The notes under the pieces were generated by a model, which saw only the letters and a list, made by a program, of their open reading frames with translations, was not told the origin of the DNA and searched no databases. The translations under genes were made by a program, and so were the position numbers. Below are positions 1-11,519 of a stretch of DNA of 64,000 nucleotides, in pieces (positions within the stretch are counted from its first letter, which is position 1; every line of letters starts with the position of its first letter). The stretch is from Trileptium ribeirensis (Eukaryota; Nematoda; Enoplea; Enoplida; Thoracostomopsidae), in the NCBI GenBank assembly GCA_030248225.1, contig JASANE010000610.1, forward strand, positions 1 through 64,000, in the 5' to 3' direction.

Positions 1-765
1 AATTGTGCAAATTAATATTTGACCAACATTAATATATCATGACATATTATAATAACGGCAAATAACACAACGAATTAAACACAAATATATGATATATACC
101 TGTAAATAAAAGCTTGACACATATTTATAGAGGTATATGAATGAAAAACGGGATATCTCTCGGTAATTTTTGTTATAATTTTTTCTCATAACTCCGAAAT
201 AATTACGATGTGAAAATTAGTAAGTTCAGGCAAATTTCACATTAAATTAAAAAAAAAATTATGAGTTTAAATTTTGTATTAGTCAAAATTCCGTATCTCA
301 CATTGAATGGAAATTCGGTTTTTATTTTTCCCAAAGCGGAAACCGGCACGTTCCAGCTTTAGGCTATTTTGAAAAAGAAAAGATTCAACCGATTTTCCCG
401 GATAAGGGGAAATTGTTACCGAATCTCCGTTTTAAAAATTTAAGTTCACGTAGGCTTTACGCATCATATTTCCTACAGTATATTTATACCGATTTATAGA
501 CTACGACAATATATCCGTCACAACCATATAAGAAAATAGGCAATGTTAACAATGACTATAAAAAAATATAAAACCACAAGTAATGTTCACATTCTTCATT
601 CTTCTTTTGCACACCGTGAAAAATAAATGTTTATGGCACATTGTTTTTATTATCCGTATAAAAAAGCAAATCGTCACAATCTCAATATGGCGGGAAAGTT
701 ATATTCCTAAGAATAGTTCTGAATAGTTATAAATTATTATTGCTATCTAGGAATTTTATCATTTT
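1..765 (-). repeat. Outer noncoding part of left arm
   Basis: This segment matches, in reverse complement, the sequence after the stop codon of the right-arm gene (10738-11519). It is AT-rich with no gene. The match runs from the outermost AATTGTGCAAATT to the gene end, with small indels. It is probably the 3' untranslated and terminal sequence of the element. Confidence 0.75.
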
Positions 766-3700
766 ATTGACGACAACGCCCATTCAACATTGGGTATACT
801 GGTGAGCGGTTGGACAACAAAAACGAGGACGCGAAATCGTCTTGATCGAGGACGCTGAACCTGCTCGGGGGTAGATAACTATTGCCGGTAGATATGTTCA
901 CGCGCGCAATAGGCACCGAGCTCGATAAGCAAGATCCATATCCCGCATGGGCGACGCATAGCGATTGTCCGCACCATCGAATTGTGCCGCAAAGAAGCGA
1001 TGAATTTGGCGTTCTCACCTGGCCGCCAGAATGGCCTCAGTTGAGCACGGCGATCGGGATATCCAACCACCCACCGCTCCGGGACTACTCATGCCCACGG
1101 GGTTCCTGCAAAAGGTGAACTGAAATGTCCTCCAGTTTCTCCAATGTGCACAAACGGCTTCCGAGTACCGGATTGCCGGTCGAAATCGTTCATACCAAGC
1201 TCAAACTTTTCGTCGAACTCGCCGGAACCATACACGTTCTTTGGGCGCCTCGTCCCAGTATCGCCATTTTTCGATTCATTTCGCTGATACTTGAACAGCA
1301 ATAAAAATCGAAAAACGGTGTACGATGCATGATTTTAATAATGTTCAACGTTCTTTGATAAAAGTTGAACTGACTCCACCTCGCTAACGCTTGCAAAATG
1401 ACTTGGTAGATTTGGATTTGCTCCGACTTAATTTCGTTTGAAAAAGTATTGAAACGCCGTAAGTCCCACACGTTCAACACACAGAAATCAATGGTTCTGA
1501 CCGGTTGTTGTAATTCCGCTAGTAATTGATAGAAATGTATCCGGAGCCAGGAAAAATTTCCTTCTCCGTCCGTACGACAACAGGCATTAGGCGCAGGTTG
1601 CCACTGCATTAGCACGTGGAGTAGCGGGTCGGTGTCGTAATTCCTCCATGCCAGGTTGGGTCCCGCATAATCGATAACCACGTGTCCGCAGCTGCAACTT
1701 GGCCCTGCATTTTAGCCCGTACCCCTCTTCATCCCGCCACGATGCGGGCAAAGTGCCGGATGTCGAAGGGACGACGCAGGACACGCTCGCAGTTGTGTTA
1801 CGGGAGACGTAACCTTTCCAAGTTCGAACCTGCAGCCGGTGGGAAAGGTTCTTGCGTAGCGGAATGGTTGCGTACTTCGAGAAACTTGTGAACCTTCGCG
1901 TATAATCGTTCGTTCTCGTTTCGTTCGGCAGTTGGCTTGGGCCTGCGTTCCTTCTACACGTGCAAGAGTTCGCTTAGCGGCTCGTTCCACCGGATCAGTT
2001 GTTTTGCCGACTATCATCATATTTCGGGACTTGCTGGCTGTTTGCCTGAAGCTAAGGAGAATCGGCAGACGTCCATCCGAAGTGGAAGTCTCGATTCATC
2101 TTGAGATTCCGGAAGAGAACTACATCGCCGTCTTGACTTCTCTAGGTCGTCTTTGCTTTCGGCTTCCAGCTATCAGCGGAAGTTCACTGTCACCACTTCA
2201 CCCGGCGGTGACAGGTCGCCTTTTCAGAGTGGGAAATCTGCGTCGTTTGAGTTGAATACCCTCTTCCAGTGTCTATGCGAGCGCGATATTGTATATGGTT
2301 TCTGATCACGCCTTTTGGCGTTGCGCGTCGTTTTTGTTGAGATTGAGTATTTCGTTCTGTGAATCGCGTAAAGCTTGTTGCAACTCCGCGTTACGAGCTC
2401 TTTACAGCATTGACTTGCTGTAGTTGAACAATTCGGCTTGTAACGTATGATCTGTTCCTCATCACTGCGACACACAGTTGGTACATTCAATGGCATTATC
2501 AGGCATAGTTCTCCATGTAGTAGGTCTTGTGCAATTCCCCGGATATCGGAATCGAAAATTTGAAAACCTTGTTGTCGCGTAATCTCGGCAAACTGTACGA
2601 CTGATCGGTATATCAATGTTGTTTCCCAATTCCGGGAGTTCCTGCATAATTTCCGGATGACCATCAAAAAATCGTTTAAGACGAGGCGTTCCGCCGAATA
2701 AATAATTCCAACGCAGTTGAACACCCGGTATGATGAGACCCCTGTTCGCTCATAGCACCCTGTGGTAGCGTGATCTGGGCATAACAGCTTGTGACAATGT
2801 AAACACTGTACGGAGATGGCACAGCCACGCAGATATCACGCAAAATTGTGCTTCGCTTTAATCCATACCATCGTTCCACAAACAATGTCCAATCGCTTTT
2901 TTGGGCGGGTATCGCATCCGTTCAGTGATATACCCACCACAAAAAAAGTTCCACCACAATGTGCACAAGTGAATATAGACATTCGTTGGGGAGTTACGTT
3001 TGACACTCACGTTGGCTCCGGGAGGAGTTGGCTGCCGTCTGATAACCAACAGAGGTTCGTATTGAGCAAGGTCGCCAATAAAGTCTTGCAATCCACTCCG
3101 TTGGAAATTCATATAAATGTTCGATGACTGGCTAACAATGATATCCTCCATCCGAATTTGGCCAGAAACCATAGGCGCGATGAGGTACTGGAATGGTACT
3201 GACCCGATCCGTTGTAGACAATGCTCCGCTCCACGTGAAGCACTGGAATTGCTGCCCGTTGAGACGATGGAAGCTGCCATCCGCAATCGCAAAACTGACG
3301 AATAAGTAGTTCGTGCACAAAGTGGTGTTATCCAATCCGAAGCTACAGTTAGGAGCGTCATTGTCTAATGTATTCCAAAGTATGCCGCGGTAGTGAATCA
3401 TAAACGCCACGGTCGTACCCAATGGGTGCCCCTACTATCGAAGGCCCCAATGTAGCAGCATCAGCCCCCAGTAACGCACGGTTGTAGCACCGATATGGTA
3501 AGGGACCCAAATTGGATTCAATTGTTCGGGTTGAGTGCTGGTTGTTATCACCGATTCCAAACCGAGACCATAGCCAATGCGGAGCTGCCGTCGCCGGTTC
3601 CAAATACGTTTGGGTCTGCAGCCAGCGTTTCTGTTTCAAACCATTCGACTCAATGTAAGCTGGTGAATACCATCGCGCCGGGACAGACGTTTTCGGTGTT

Positions 3701-5480
3701 GTATCCTTTGCTGAAAATAGGCCATATGGCCCAGCTGTTGCGGTGGTGGCACCATTTGAGATCGGGTTGACTTTGAGTAACCTCAGGCTCTGTACTGTGC
3801 ATGGTACCCGGGCGTCTTGTAATTGCTCAGTTCCACCATGGGCTTTCCATCCACAACTGCGGCTGAGCAGTACAGTCGCTTGGCCGTTCAGCGATCGAGG
3901 TGCAACCGACAACCGTGTGATAGCTGGAAGCTCCAATGGAGTCGGCTGGGGTGGCAGCAGATGTACTTTCCCGGGCCGAAACTGCTGCCCTATCACTTCA
4001 TTCACAATCTCCACGTCAGGACTAGATTCCTTTCCGAGTTTTCCTGCTGTGCTCGCTGCTGCACTCTTTCTCGTTGCTCTTCCACATGGTAGGCATAATC
4101 AGATAGTATTATTGGTGTTCCGCACCATTGCGTCGTCGTTGATCCTCAGGAACTCCCTGTCGTAGCGATGCGCTGATGACTTTGCTTTTTCCCTCGTTAG
4201 GCGAATACCGTGCAAATTAATGTCAGGTCGCGGTAACTCCCAAGCGCGTTGATATTTGGCAGCGACTGTGCTCCAACGTACCCGTTCCGAAGTATCCAAT
4301 GCCGGATACATATGCTTCATGTCCAGTTCATCTGGATCGCGGACATAAATCATCGGATAAGGGTTGATGGAAATGAAAAATCCTTGCATGTTCGCTGACA
4401 CAGCTCGAAAAACTTCGGCATAAACTCTGCTTCCACTTTTGGATATTGTTTCGCCTTTTGAAAACTGAATTCGATTTGCGGAATTTTCGATAATCCCATC
4501 GGCAAAAATGTCCACAGCAAATCTTTCATCCATTCCTGTACATCTTCCATCGTTTTTATCCCTCCATCCATGGTTGAACGCTCTTCAGCTGCCATGATTG
4601 CTAAGGTCAGGATTATAGGCATCCATTGCGGCGTATATTACGATTTCACGGTACGATTCCCCCTTTCGTGGAGCTGTCTTGTTAGATTCCTTCTTGTATC
4701 CCTTAGGCGGCGGTGGAATAGTTGTAGACAGTCCGCCAAACGCTCGCATTACTATCTCACCCCATGGTGTCATTGCAGGTCGTACTTGGTATAACGTTTG
4801 TCGAAACTGTTCATCCAGTCGGTTGCTTTTTGGCGCATTTTGCTCGGTGTTCGTACTCCATCTTCAAAGCCTGAAGATAGTCAGTTATGCGCTTTAAGTG
4901 GTGGTTTTCCACGCAACACCTCAAGACGTGATAAATAAATGCCGATCGCAATGGCCAGCCCACGTAATAATATACGATGTCTCATCCTCCAGAAACTGAC
5001 GCAAATTGTCCGATATCGTGAGATAGAAGGCAAGCAAATCAATAAAGACAACTAAGCCTTCCATTGTAGCTAACTGGATCTTCGCAGCAAAACCTTGCTT
5101 CACTCCCAGCCGAGTCATATTCCGGACATTAAACCAGGACTTGGATAAAAATGGTGCCACACGTCCATAACGCGTGTGTCGTGGATAACGTGTCTGCTAC
5201 GTTAACTCCGATACGAGGTCATCTTGGCTTGCAACCCCGTGCTTTCATCCTTCAACCATTGCGGTACTCGAAACGCTTCACTGTCTAGACCAAAAACATT
5301 CCAGCTGGACTCCCTCAGCAGTGCCAATGCCATTTCCAACTGAGGTTGGGTTCGCACACATGACCATCCTCAAACCAAGTCGACGATAGAAAATCGAGCT
5401 ATGCGATATCTCGATTTGACTTTTGGTGCGTTTCTCTTGATTGTCGTATCCACCAACTCCCGGCGTCTAAGAACAATTAG
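766..5480 (-). pseudogene. Decayed left-arm copy of the exonuclease/zinc-finger gene
   Basis: Read on the minus strand, this segment aligns along its whole length with the right-arm gene. The exonuclease region lies at about 4585-5300, the Ser/Thr/Pro-rich middle at about 3360-4090, the zinc-finger region at about 2740-3010, the coiled coil at about 2250-2480 and the C-terminal helical part at about 770-1680. Single-base and short indels break the frame many times, so only fragments of up to 218 codons remain open. Substitutions and indels are both common, for example around 880-980. The ends of the gene and about 0.77 kb beyond it are also shared. It cannot make the full protein. Old divergence is the simplest reading, but poor base calling in one arm of a palindrome would look similar. 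Confidence 0.85.
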
Positions 5481-5510
5481 ATATATTTTATCATTACACA
5501 AATTATTGGT

Positions 5511-5904
5511 CCGTGTACAGCATACATGACACAAAACAAAACAAAATAAAATATTACTCCAAACATTCTAGTATATATCAGTTTATGCAGAACATCACAA
5601 ATTTTAATGCAGAAGGCTTTGAAACAAGTTATAATAGTTTCCAGGTTTAGAGGATTTGACAAATTTTGTGTAAAGACTCTTCAATATAACATTAAAATTT
5701 TTGAATTATGGGGCCAGTATTTCTCTCATAATAGTTTGCCTCAAATTGCTGATTTGATTAATTTAAATTTTAGTCGAAAGGGATATTAGTTATTGGGTCA
5801 TGATATCAGATATTAGAAGATGTGATATAGAAAAAACCAAAAAAAATAAACAAACAAAAAAAAAAACAACAAACAAACCAACAACAGCCACAATATAGCA
5901 ACTT
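5511..5904. other. Central spacer of the palindrome
   Basis: This sequence between the two arms has no counterpart in the opposite arm. It holds a short open frame (5607-5789, +) without recognisable similarity and an A-rich tract at about 5828-5880. Both genes read away from it, so it is the natural place for a divergent promoter and for any first exon. That is inference from position only. Confidence 0.5.
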
Positions 5905-5934
5905 TGAGCTTCACAATAATTTGTGTAATGATAA

Positions 5935-8900
5935 ATATATAATTGTTCTAGACCGCCGGAGTTGGTGGATACGACAATTAAAGAGCGCACTAAAAGTCAA
6001 CTCGAGATCATCGCGTACGCTCGATTGTTTTATCGTCGACTTGGTTTGGCACGAATGGTTATTTGTGTACGAACCCAACCTCAGTTGGAAATGGCATTGG
6101 CACTGCTGAGGGAGTCCAGCTGGAATGTTTTTGGTCTAGACAGTGAAGCGTTTCAAATACCGCAATGGTTGAAGGATGAAAACGCACGGGATTTGCTAAG
6201 CCAAGATGACCTCGGTATCGGAGTAACGTTAGCAACACGTTATCCACGGCACACGCGTTGTGGACGTGTGGCACCGTTTTTATCCAAGTCCTGGTTTAAT
6301 GTCCGAAATATGACTCGGCTAGGAGTAAAACAAGGGTTTGCTGCAACGATCCAGTTAGCGACAATGGAAGGCGTAGTTGTCTTCATTGACTTGCTTGCCT
6401 TCTATCTCACCATATCGGACATTTTGCGTCAGTTTCTGGAAGATGAAACATTATACATTATTACGTGGGCTGGCCATTGCGATCGGCATTATTTATCACG
6501 TCTCGAGGTGTTGCGTGGAAAACCACCACTTAAAGCGGATCACTGGCTCGATCTTCAGGCTTTGAAGATGGAGTACGAACACGAGCAATATGCGCCAAAA
6601 AGCAACCGACTGGATGAACAGTTTCGACAAACGTTATACCAAGTACGACCTGCAATGACACCATGGGGTGAGATAGCAATGCGAGCGTTTGTCGAAACTA
6701 TCTACGACTATTTTCCACCACCACCTAAGGAATACAAGAAGAAGGTAAAGGAATATCGACAGACTGCTCCACGAAAGCGGGTATCGTACCGTGAATTCGT
6801 AATATACGCCGCAATGGATGCCTTAGTACCTGATTTAGCGATCATGGCAGCTGAGGAGCGTTCAACCATGGATGGAGGAATAAAAACGATCGAAGATGTA
6901 CAGGAATGGATGAAAGATTTGCTGTGGACATTTTTGCCGATGGATTATCTGAAAATTCCGCAAATCGAATTTAGTTTTCAAAAGGCGAAACAATATCCAA
7001 AAGTGGAAGCAGAGTTGATGCCGAAGTTCTTCGAGCTGTGCCAGCGAACATGCAAGGATTTTCATTTCCATCAACCTTATCCGATGATTTACGTCCGCGA
7101 TCCAGATGAACTGGACATCAAGCATATGTATCCGGCATTGGATACTTCGGAACGGATACGTTGGAGCACAGTCGCTGCCAAATATCAACGCGCTTGGGAG
7201 TTACCGCGACCTGACATTAATTTGCACGGTATTCGCCTAACGAGGGAAAAAAGCAAAGTCATCAGCGCATTGCTACGACAGGGAGTTACTGAGGATCAAC
7301 GACGACGCAATGGTGTCGTACCAATAATCTTATCTGATTATGCCTATCATGTGGAAGAGCAACGAGAAAGAGTGCAGCAGCGAGCACAGCAGAAAACCTT
7401 TTCGGAGGAATCTAGTCCTGACGTGGAGATTGTGAATGAGGTGATAGGGCAGGAAGTTTCGGCCCGGGAAAGTACATCTGCTGCCACCCAGCCGACTCCA
7501 TTGGAGCTTCCAGCTACTCACACGTTGTCGGTTGCACCTTCGATGAATATACAGCCAAGCGATGTGACTGCTCAGCCGCAGTTGGCGGATCCAATGGAAA
7601 CTACCATCGTTGGAACTGAGCAATTACAAGACGCCCTTGCGGCAGTATGTATTACTGCACAGCGTACAGAGCCTGAGGTTACTCAAAGTCAACCCATACC
7701 TCAAATGGTGCCACCACCGCAACAGCTGGGCCATATCATCTCAGCAAAGGATACAACACCGACGTCTGTCAGCGCGATGGATTCACCAGCTTACATTGAT
7801 CGATGGTTTGAAACAGAAACGCTGGCTGCAGACTACCAAACGTATTTGGAACCGGCGACTAGCTCCGCATCCGGCTACACTGTCTCGGTTAAGGAATCGG
7901 TGATAACAACCAGCACTCAACCCGAACAATTGAATCCAATCTGGGAACCTTTAACGATATCGGTGCTACAACCGTCGTTACCTTCAGCTGATGCTGCTAC
8001 ATTGGTACCTTCGATAGTAGCACCATTGGGTACTACCGTGGCGTTTACGGTTCCACCACCCGTGCATACTTGGACACATTCGACAGCAACGACGTGCCTC
8101 ACTGTAGCTTCGGATTGGATAACACCACTTTGTGCACCAACTACTTATTCGTCAGTTTTGCGATTGCCGATGGCACCTTCCATCGTCTCAACGGCACAAA
8201 TTTTTTCGAGTGCTGCACTTGGAGCGGAAGCATTGTCTACAACGGCATCGGGCTCAAGTACCATTCCATATGTAATGGCGCCTATGGTTTCTGGCCAAAT
8301 TCGGATGGAGGATATCATTGTTAGCCAGTCATCGAACATTTATATGAATTTCCAACGGAGTGGATTGCAAGACTTTATTGGCGACCTTGCTCAATACGAA
8401 CCTCTGTTCGTTATTAGACGGCAACCAACTTGGCCGCCGGAAACCAACGTGAGATGTCAAACGATAACTTGCCAACGAATGTCTATATTCACTTGTGCAC
8501 ATTGTCGGTTGAACTTTTGTCGTGGGCATATCACAGAACATGGATGCCATACCCAGCCAACAGCGATTGGACATTGTGCTTTTGGACGATGGGTATGGAG
8601 TAAAGCGAAGCACATTTTGCGTGATATCTGCGTGGCTGTGCCATACGTACAGTGTTTACATTGTCACAAGCTGTTATGCCCAGATCACGCTACCACAGAT
8701 TGCTATGGCGAACAAGATTATCATACCGGGTGTTCAACTGCGTTGGAATTATCTATTCCGGTACGACGCATGTTAAACGATGATGGTCATCCGGAAATTC
8801 ATGCAGGAACTCCGGAATTGGACAACATTGATATACCGATCAGTCGTACATTTCGATTACGGCGACAACAAGGTTTTGCAAAATTTCGATTCCAAGCGGA

Positions 8901-10737
8901 TATGCCGGATTGCACAAGACCTACTACATGGACTATGCCTGATAATGCCATTCGAATAGTACCAACAGTGTGTCGCAGTGATGAGGAACAGATCATACGT
9001 ATACAAGCCGAATTGGTTCAACTACAGCAAGTCAATGCTGTAAATGAGCGTCGTAACGCGGAGTTGGAACAAGCTTTACGCGATTCACAAACGGAAAATA
9101 CTCAATCTCAACAAGAAACGACGCGTTTGCAACGTCAAAACGAGGTGATGCAAGAAAGCATATATCAATATCGCGCTCGCATCACAACACTGGAAGAGCG
9201 AATTCAAGATCAAACGACGCAGATTTCCACTCTGCAAACGCGACCTGTCACCGCGGATATGATGGTGCAGTGCGGTGAAACTTCGGCTACTATCGAAGCC
9301 GAAAAGCAAAGACGACCTAGAGAAGTCAAGCGGCGACGTCAGTCTTCTTCGGAATCTCAAGATGAATCGACTTCTACTTCGGATGAACGTGCTGCCGATG
9401 CTCCTTTAGCTTCAGGCAAACAGCCAGCACATCCGAATATGATGATAGTCGGCAAAACAACTGATCCGGTGGAACGAGCTAAGCGAATTCTTGCACGTGT
9501 GGAATCAACGCAGCAACCAACTGCGAAACGAGAACGACGAACGACTATACGCGAAGGTTCACAAGTTTCTCGAAGTACGCAACCATTCACTACGCAAGAA
9601 CCTTTCCCACAGCTGCAGGTTCAACTTGGAAAGGTTACGTCTCCCCGAACGGCAACGCAACTGGGGGCACGAGAGCGTGTATATAGTTTCTACGGTCCTT
9701 CGACATCGGCACCTTGCGCGTCACCGGAGGAACAGATAAGGGAATTTCCACTTGAAGAGGATTCAGGTACAGATGTAGTTCAAGTTGCAGCTGCGGATGC
9801 CACGTGGTTATCGGATTATGCGGAACAACCTGGCATGGAGGAATTACGACACCAACCACTGCTACCACATCTAATGCAGTGGCGACCAATGTATACACCT
9901 AATGCCTTCGTACGGACGGAGAAGGAGTACCTGAATCAGCTCCGGATACATTTCTATCAATTAGTAGCGGAATTACAACAACCGGTCAGGACCATTGACT
10001 ACATCTGTGTGATTGAACGTGTGGGACTTACGGCGTTTCAATACTTTCAAACGAAATTAACGAGACCGGGAGCAAATCAAATCTACCAAGTCATTTTGCA
10101 AGCGTTAGCGAGTCAAATTCGGTTCAACTTTTATCAAAGAACGTTGAACATTACTAAAATCATGCATCGTACACCGTTTCCGATTCTATTGCTGTTCAAT
10201 CTCAGCGAAATGAATCGACAAATGGCGATATTAGAACAACACCCAAAGAACGTGTATGGTTCTCGCATTCGACGAAAGGTTCGAGCTTGGTATGAACGAT
10301 TTGGACCACAACTCGGGGATGCTTTGGAAACCGTTTGTAGCACATTGGAGAAACTGGACATTCAGATTCGCCTTTTGCAGGAACCCGTGATGCATAATCA
10401 TCCGGAGCGGAATCAATGGTTGAATACTGCCAATCGTCGACGTGCTCGACTAGAGCCATTCTGGCAGCAGCATCAACGCCAAATTCATCGCTTCTTTGCG
10501 GCACAAGTCGATGGTGCGGACAATCGTATGCGTCGCCTATATGCGGGATATCGATCTTGCTTATCAAGCTTCGGTGCCCCACCCTATTTGGCGCCTGAAC
10601 ATTATCTACGGCCAATTAGTTATCTACCCGAGCAGGTTCAGCGTATCAATCAAGACGATTTCAGCATATTCGCATCTGTTTGTCAACCGCTACCAGATAT
10701 GCCCAATGCTGAATGGGGCGTTTACAATCATCAATAA
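5935..10737 (+). CDS. Large protein: DEDDy 3'-5' exonuclease domain, AN1-like zinc fingers, coiled coil
   Basis: The frame is open from 5935 to a TAA at 10735-10737. Residues here are counted from the TTG at 5962; the first ATG is codon 32 (6055). Residues about 45-295 look like an RNase D/WRN-type exonuclease: Exo I is FGLDSEA (D60, E62), followed by an IQLAT strand; Exo II is D174 in GHCDRHYLSRL; Exo III is YAAMD (Y282, D286). All four acidic residues and the Tyr are present, so an active 3'-5' exonuclease is plausible. Residues about 470-800 are low-complexity Ser/Thr/Pro/Gln. Residues 832-863 fit an AN1-type finger (CAHCRLNFCRGH core), and a second C-x2-C-x4-C-x2-H-x4-C unit lies at 898-914. 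Residues about 1008-1093 are a coiled coil, followed by a basic patch (KRRR) and a helical C-terminus I do not recognise. No transposase, polymerase or integrase motif is seen. The role in the element is unknown. Confidence 0.85.
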   Translation: MYNCSRPPELVDTTIKERTKSQLEIIAYARLFYRRLGLARMVICVRTQPQLEMALALLRESSWNVFGLDSEAFQIPQWLKDENARDLLSQDDLGIGVTLATRYPRHTRCGRVAPFLSKSWFNVRNMTRLGVKQGFAATIQLATMEGVVVFIDLLAFYLTISDILRQFLEDETLYIITWAGHCDRHYLSRLEVLRGKPPLKADHWLDLQALKMEYEHEQYAPKSNRLDEQFRQTLYQVRPAMTPWGEIAMRAFVETIYDYFPPPPKEYKKKVKEYRQTAPRKRVSYREFVIYAAMDALVPDLAIMAAEERSTMDGGIKTIEDVQEWMKDLLWTFLPMDYLKIPQIEFSFQKAKQYPKVEAELMPKFFELCQRTCKDFHFHQPYPMIYVRDPDELDIKHMYPALDTSERIRWSTVAAKYQRAWELPRPDINLHGIRLTREKSKVISALLRQGVTEDQRRRNGVVPIILSDYAYHVEEQRERVQQRAQQKTFSEESSPDVEIVNEVIGQEVSARESTSAATQPTPLELPATHTLSVAPSMNIQPSDVTAQPQLADPMETTIVGTEQLQDALAAVCITAQRTEPEVTQSQPIPQMVPPPQQLGHIISAKDTTPTSVSAMDSPAYIDRWFETETLAADYQTYLEPATSSASGYTVSVKESVITTSTQPEQLNPIWEPLTISVLQPSLPSADAATLVPSIVAPLGTTVAFTVPPPVHTWTHSTATTCLTVASDWITPLCAPTTYSSVLRLPMAPSIVSTAQIFSSAALGAEALSTTASGSSTIPYVMAPMVSGQIRMEDIIVSQSSNIYMNFQRSGLQDFIGDLAQYEPLFVIRRQPTWPPETNVRCQTITCQRMSIFTCAHCRLNFCRGHITEHGCHTQPTAIGHCAFGRWVWSKAKHILRDICVAVPYVQCLHCHKLLCPDHATTDCYGEQDYHTGCSTALELSIPVRRMLNDDGHPEIHAGTPELDNIDIPISRTFRLRRQQGFAKFRFQADMPDCTRPTTWTMPDNAIRIVPTVCRSDEEQIIRIQAELVQLQQVNAVNERRNAELEQALRDSQTENTQSQQETTRLQRQNEVMQESIYQYRARITTLEERIQDQTTQISTLQTRPVTADMMVQCGETSATIEAEKQRRPREVKRRRQSSSESQDESTSTSDERAADAPLASGKQPAHPNMMIVGKTTDPVERAKRILARVESTQQPTAKRERRTTIREGSQVSRSTQPFTTQEPFPQLQVQLGKVTSPRTATQLGARERVYSFYGPSTSAPCASPEEQIREFPLEEDSGTDVVQVAAADATWLSDYAEQPGMEELRHQPLLPHLMQWRPMYTPNAFVRTEKEYLNQLRIHFYQLVAELQQPVRTIDYICVIERVGLTAFQYFQTKLTRPGANQIYQVILQALASQIRFNFYQRTLNITKIMHRTPFPILLLFNLSEMNRQMAILEQHPKNVYGSRIRRKVRAWYERFGPQLGDALETVCSTLEKLDIQIRLLQEPVMHNHPERNQWLNTANRRRARLEPFWQQHQRQIHRFFAAQVDGADNRMRRLYAGYRSCLSSFGAPPYLAPEHYLRPISYLPEQVQRINQDDFSIFASVCQPLPDMPNAEWGVYNHQ

Positions 10738-11519
10738 ATGATAAAATTCTAATAGCAATAATAATTTATAACTATTAGTGATTATCTTCCGGATCTGACT
10801 TTCGCCATATTGACAATTATTGACAATTTGCTTTATACGGATAATGAACAATGTGCCATTAACATTTTATTTTTTCACGGTGTGCCAAAAGAAGAATGAA
10901 GAATGTGAACATTACTTGTGATGGATCAAGCTTATATTTTTTTATAGTCATTGTTAACATTGCCTATGTTTCCTTTATATGGTTGTGACGGATATATATA
11001 ATCTGGTAATTATATGATGGTATGAATATGCTTGTTAGGAAATCATATATATAACTCATGGTATAAGACCTACATAAAACTAAATTTTTAAAACGGGATT
11101 CGTAACAAATTTCATTTTACTTATCAGGGAAATCATTGAATCTTTTCTTTATCTCAAAATAGCCTAAAGCTAAACATCCGGTTCCGCTTTGGGGGAAATA
11201 AAAACCGAATTTCCATTCAATATAATACGGAATTTTAACTTAATACAGACTTAGACTAATTAATTTTTTTTTTTAATTTTAATGTTGAAATTTGCCTGAA
11301 CTTACTAATTTTCACATCGTAATTCCTTCGGAGTTATAGAATTTATAAAAATTTACAATATACTCATGGTAAATTTCATTAAGTATCTACCTCCATAATA
11401 TTGTGTCGAGCTTGGTTACAGGGATATGTCATATCTTGTGTTTAATTCGTTGTGTTATTTGCGTTCTATATTATAATATGTCATGATATAATGTTGGTTA
11501 AATATTAATTTGCACAATT
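10738..11519 (+). repeat. Outer noncoding part of right arm
   Basis: About 780 bases lie between the stop codon and the end of the inverted repeat, matched base for base with small gaps by 1-765 in reverse complement. The segment is AT-rich with no open frame of note. The last shared bases read AATTTGCACAATT at about 11507-11519, and the sequence beyond (TTCGGACTTAAC) is outside the repeat as far as can be seen. Confidence 0.75.

Larger units (their letters stand above)
1..11519. mobile_element. Giant inverted-repeat (foldback-like) element, two ~5.5-kb arms
   Basis: The first bases of the window (AATTGTGCAAATTAATATTT) are the reverse complement of bases up to 11519. The match continues inward through noncoding ends, the whole gene and its upstream sequence to about 5510 on the left and about 5905 on the right, leaving a spacer of roughly 0.4 kb. 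The gene in each arm reads outward from the centre, so the two copies are head to head. The right copy is intact and the left is broken. The left end may continue beyond the window, so a target-site duplication cannot be tested. The size and coding content suggest a foldback-type transposable element or an inverted gene duplication. A long-read fold-over assembly artefact is also possible. I recognise no transposase. Confidence 0.8.

Noticed and set aside
3358..4014. 218-codon open frame on the minus strand
   Set aside because: It is a fragment of the left-arm copy of the exonuclease gene and runs out of frame with it; not a gene of its own.
10202..10615. 137-codon minus-strand frame inside the right-arm gene
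   Set aside because: Shadow of the long + strand frame; no similarity or codon pattern of its own.
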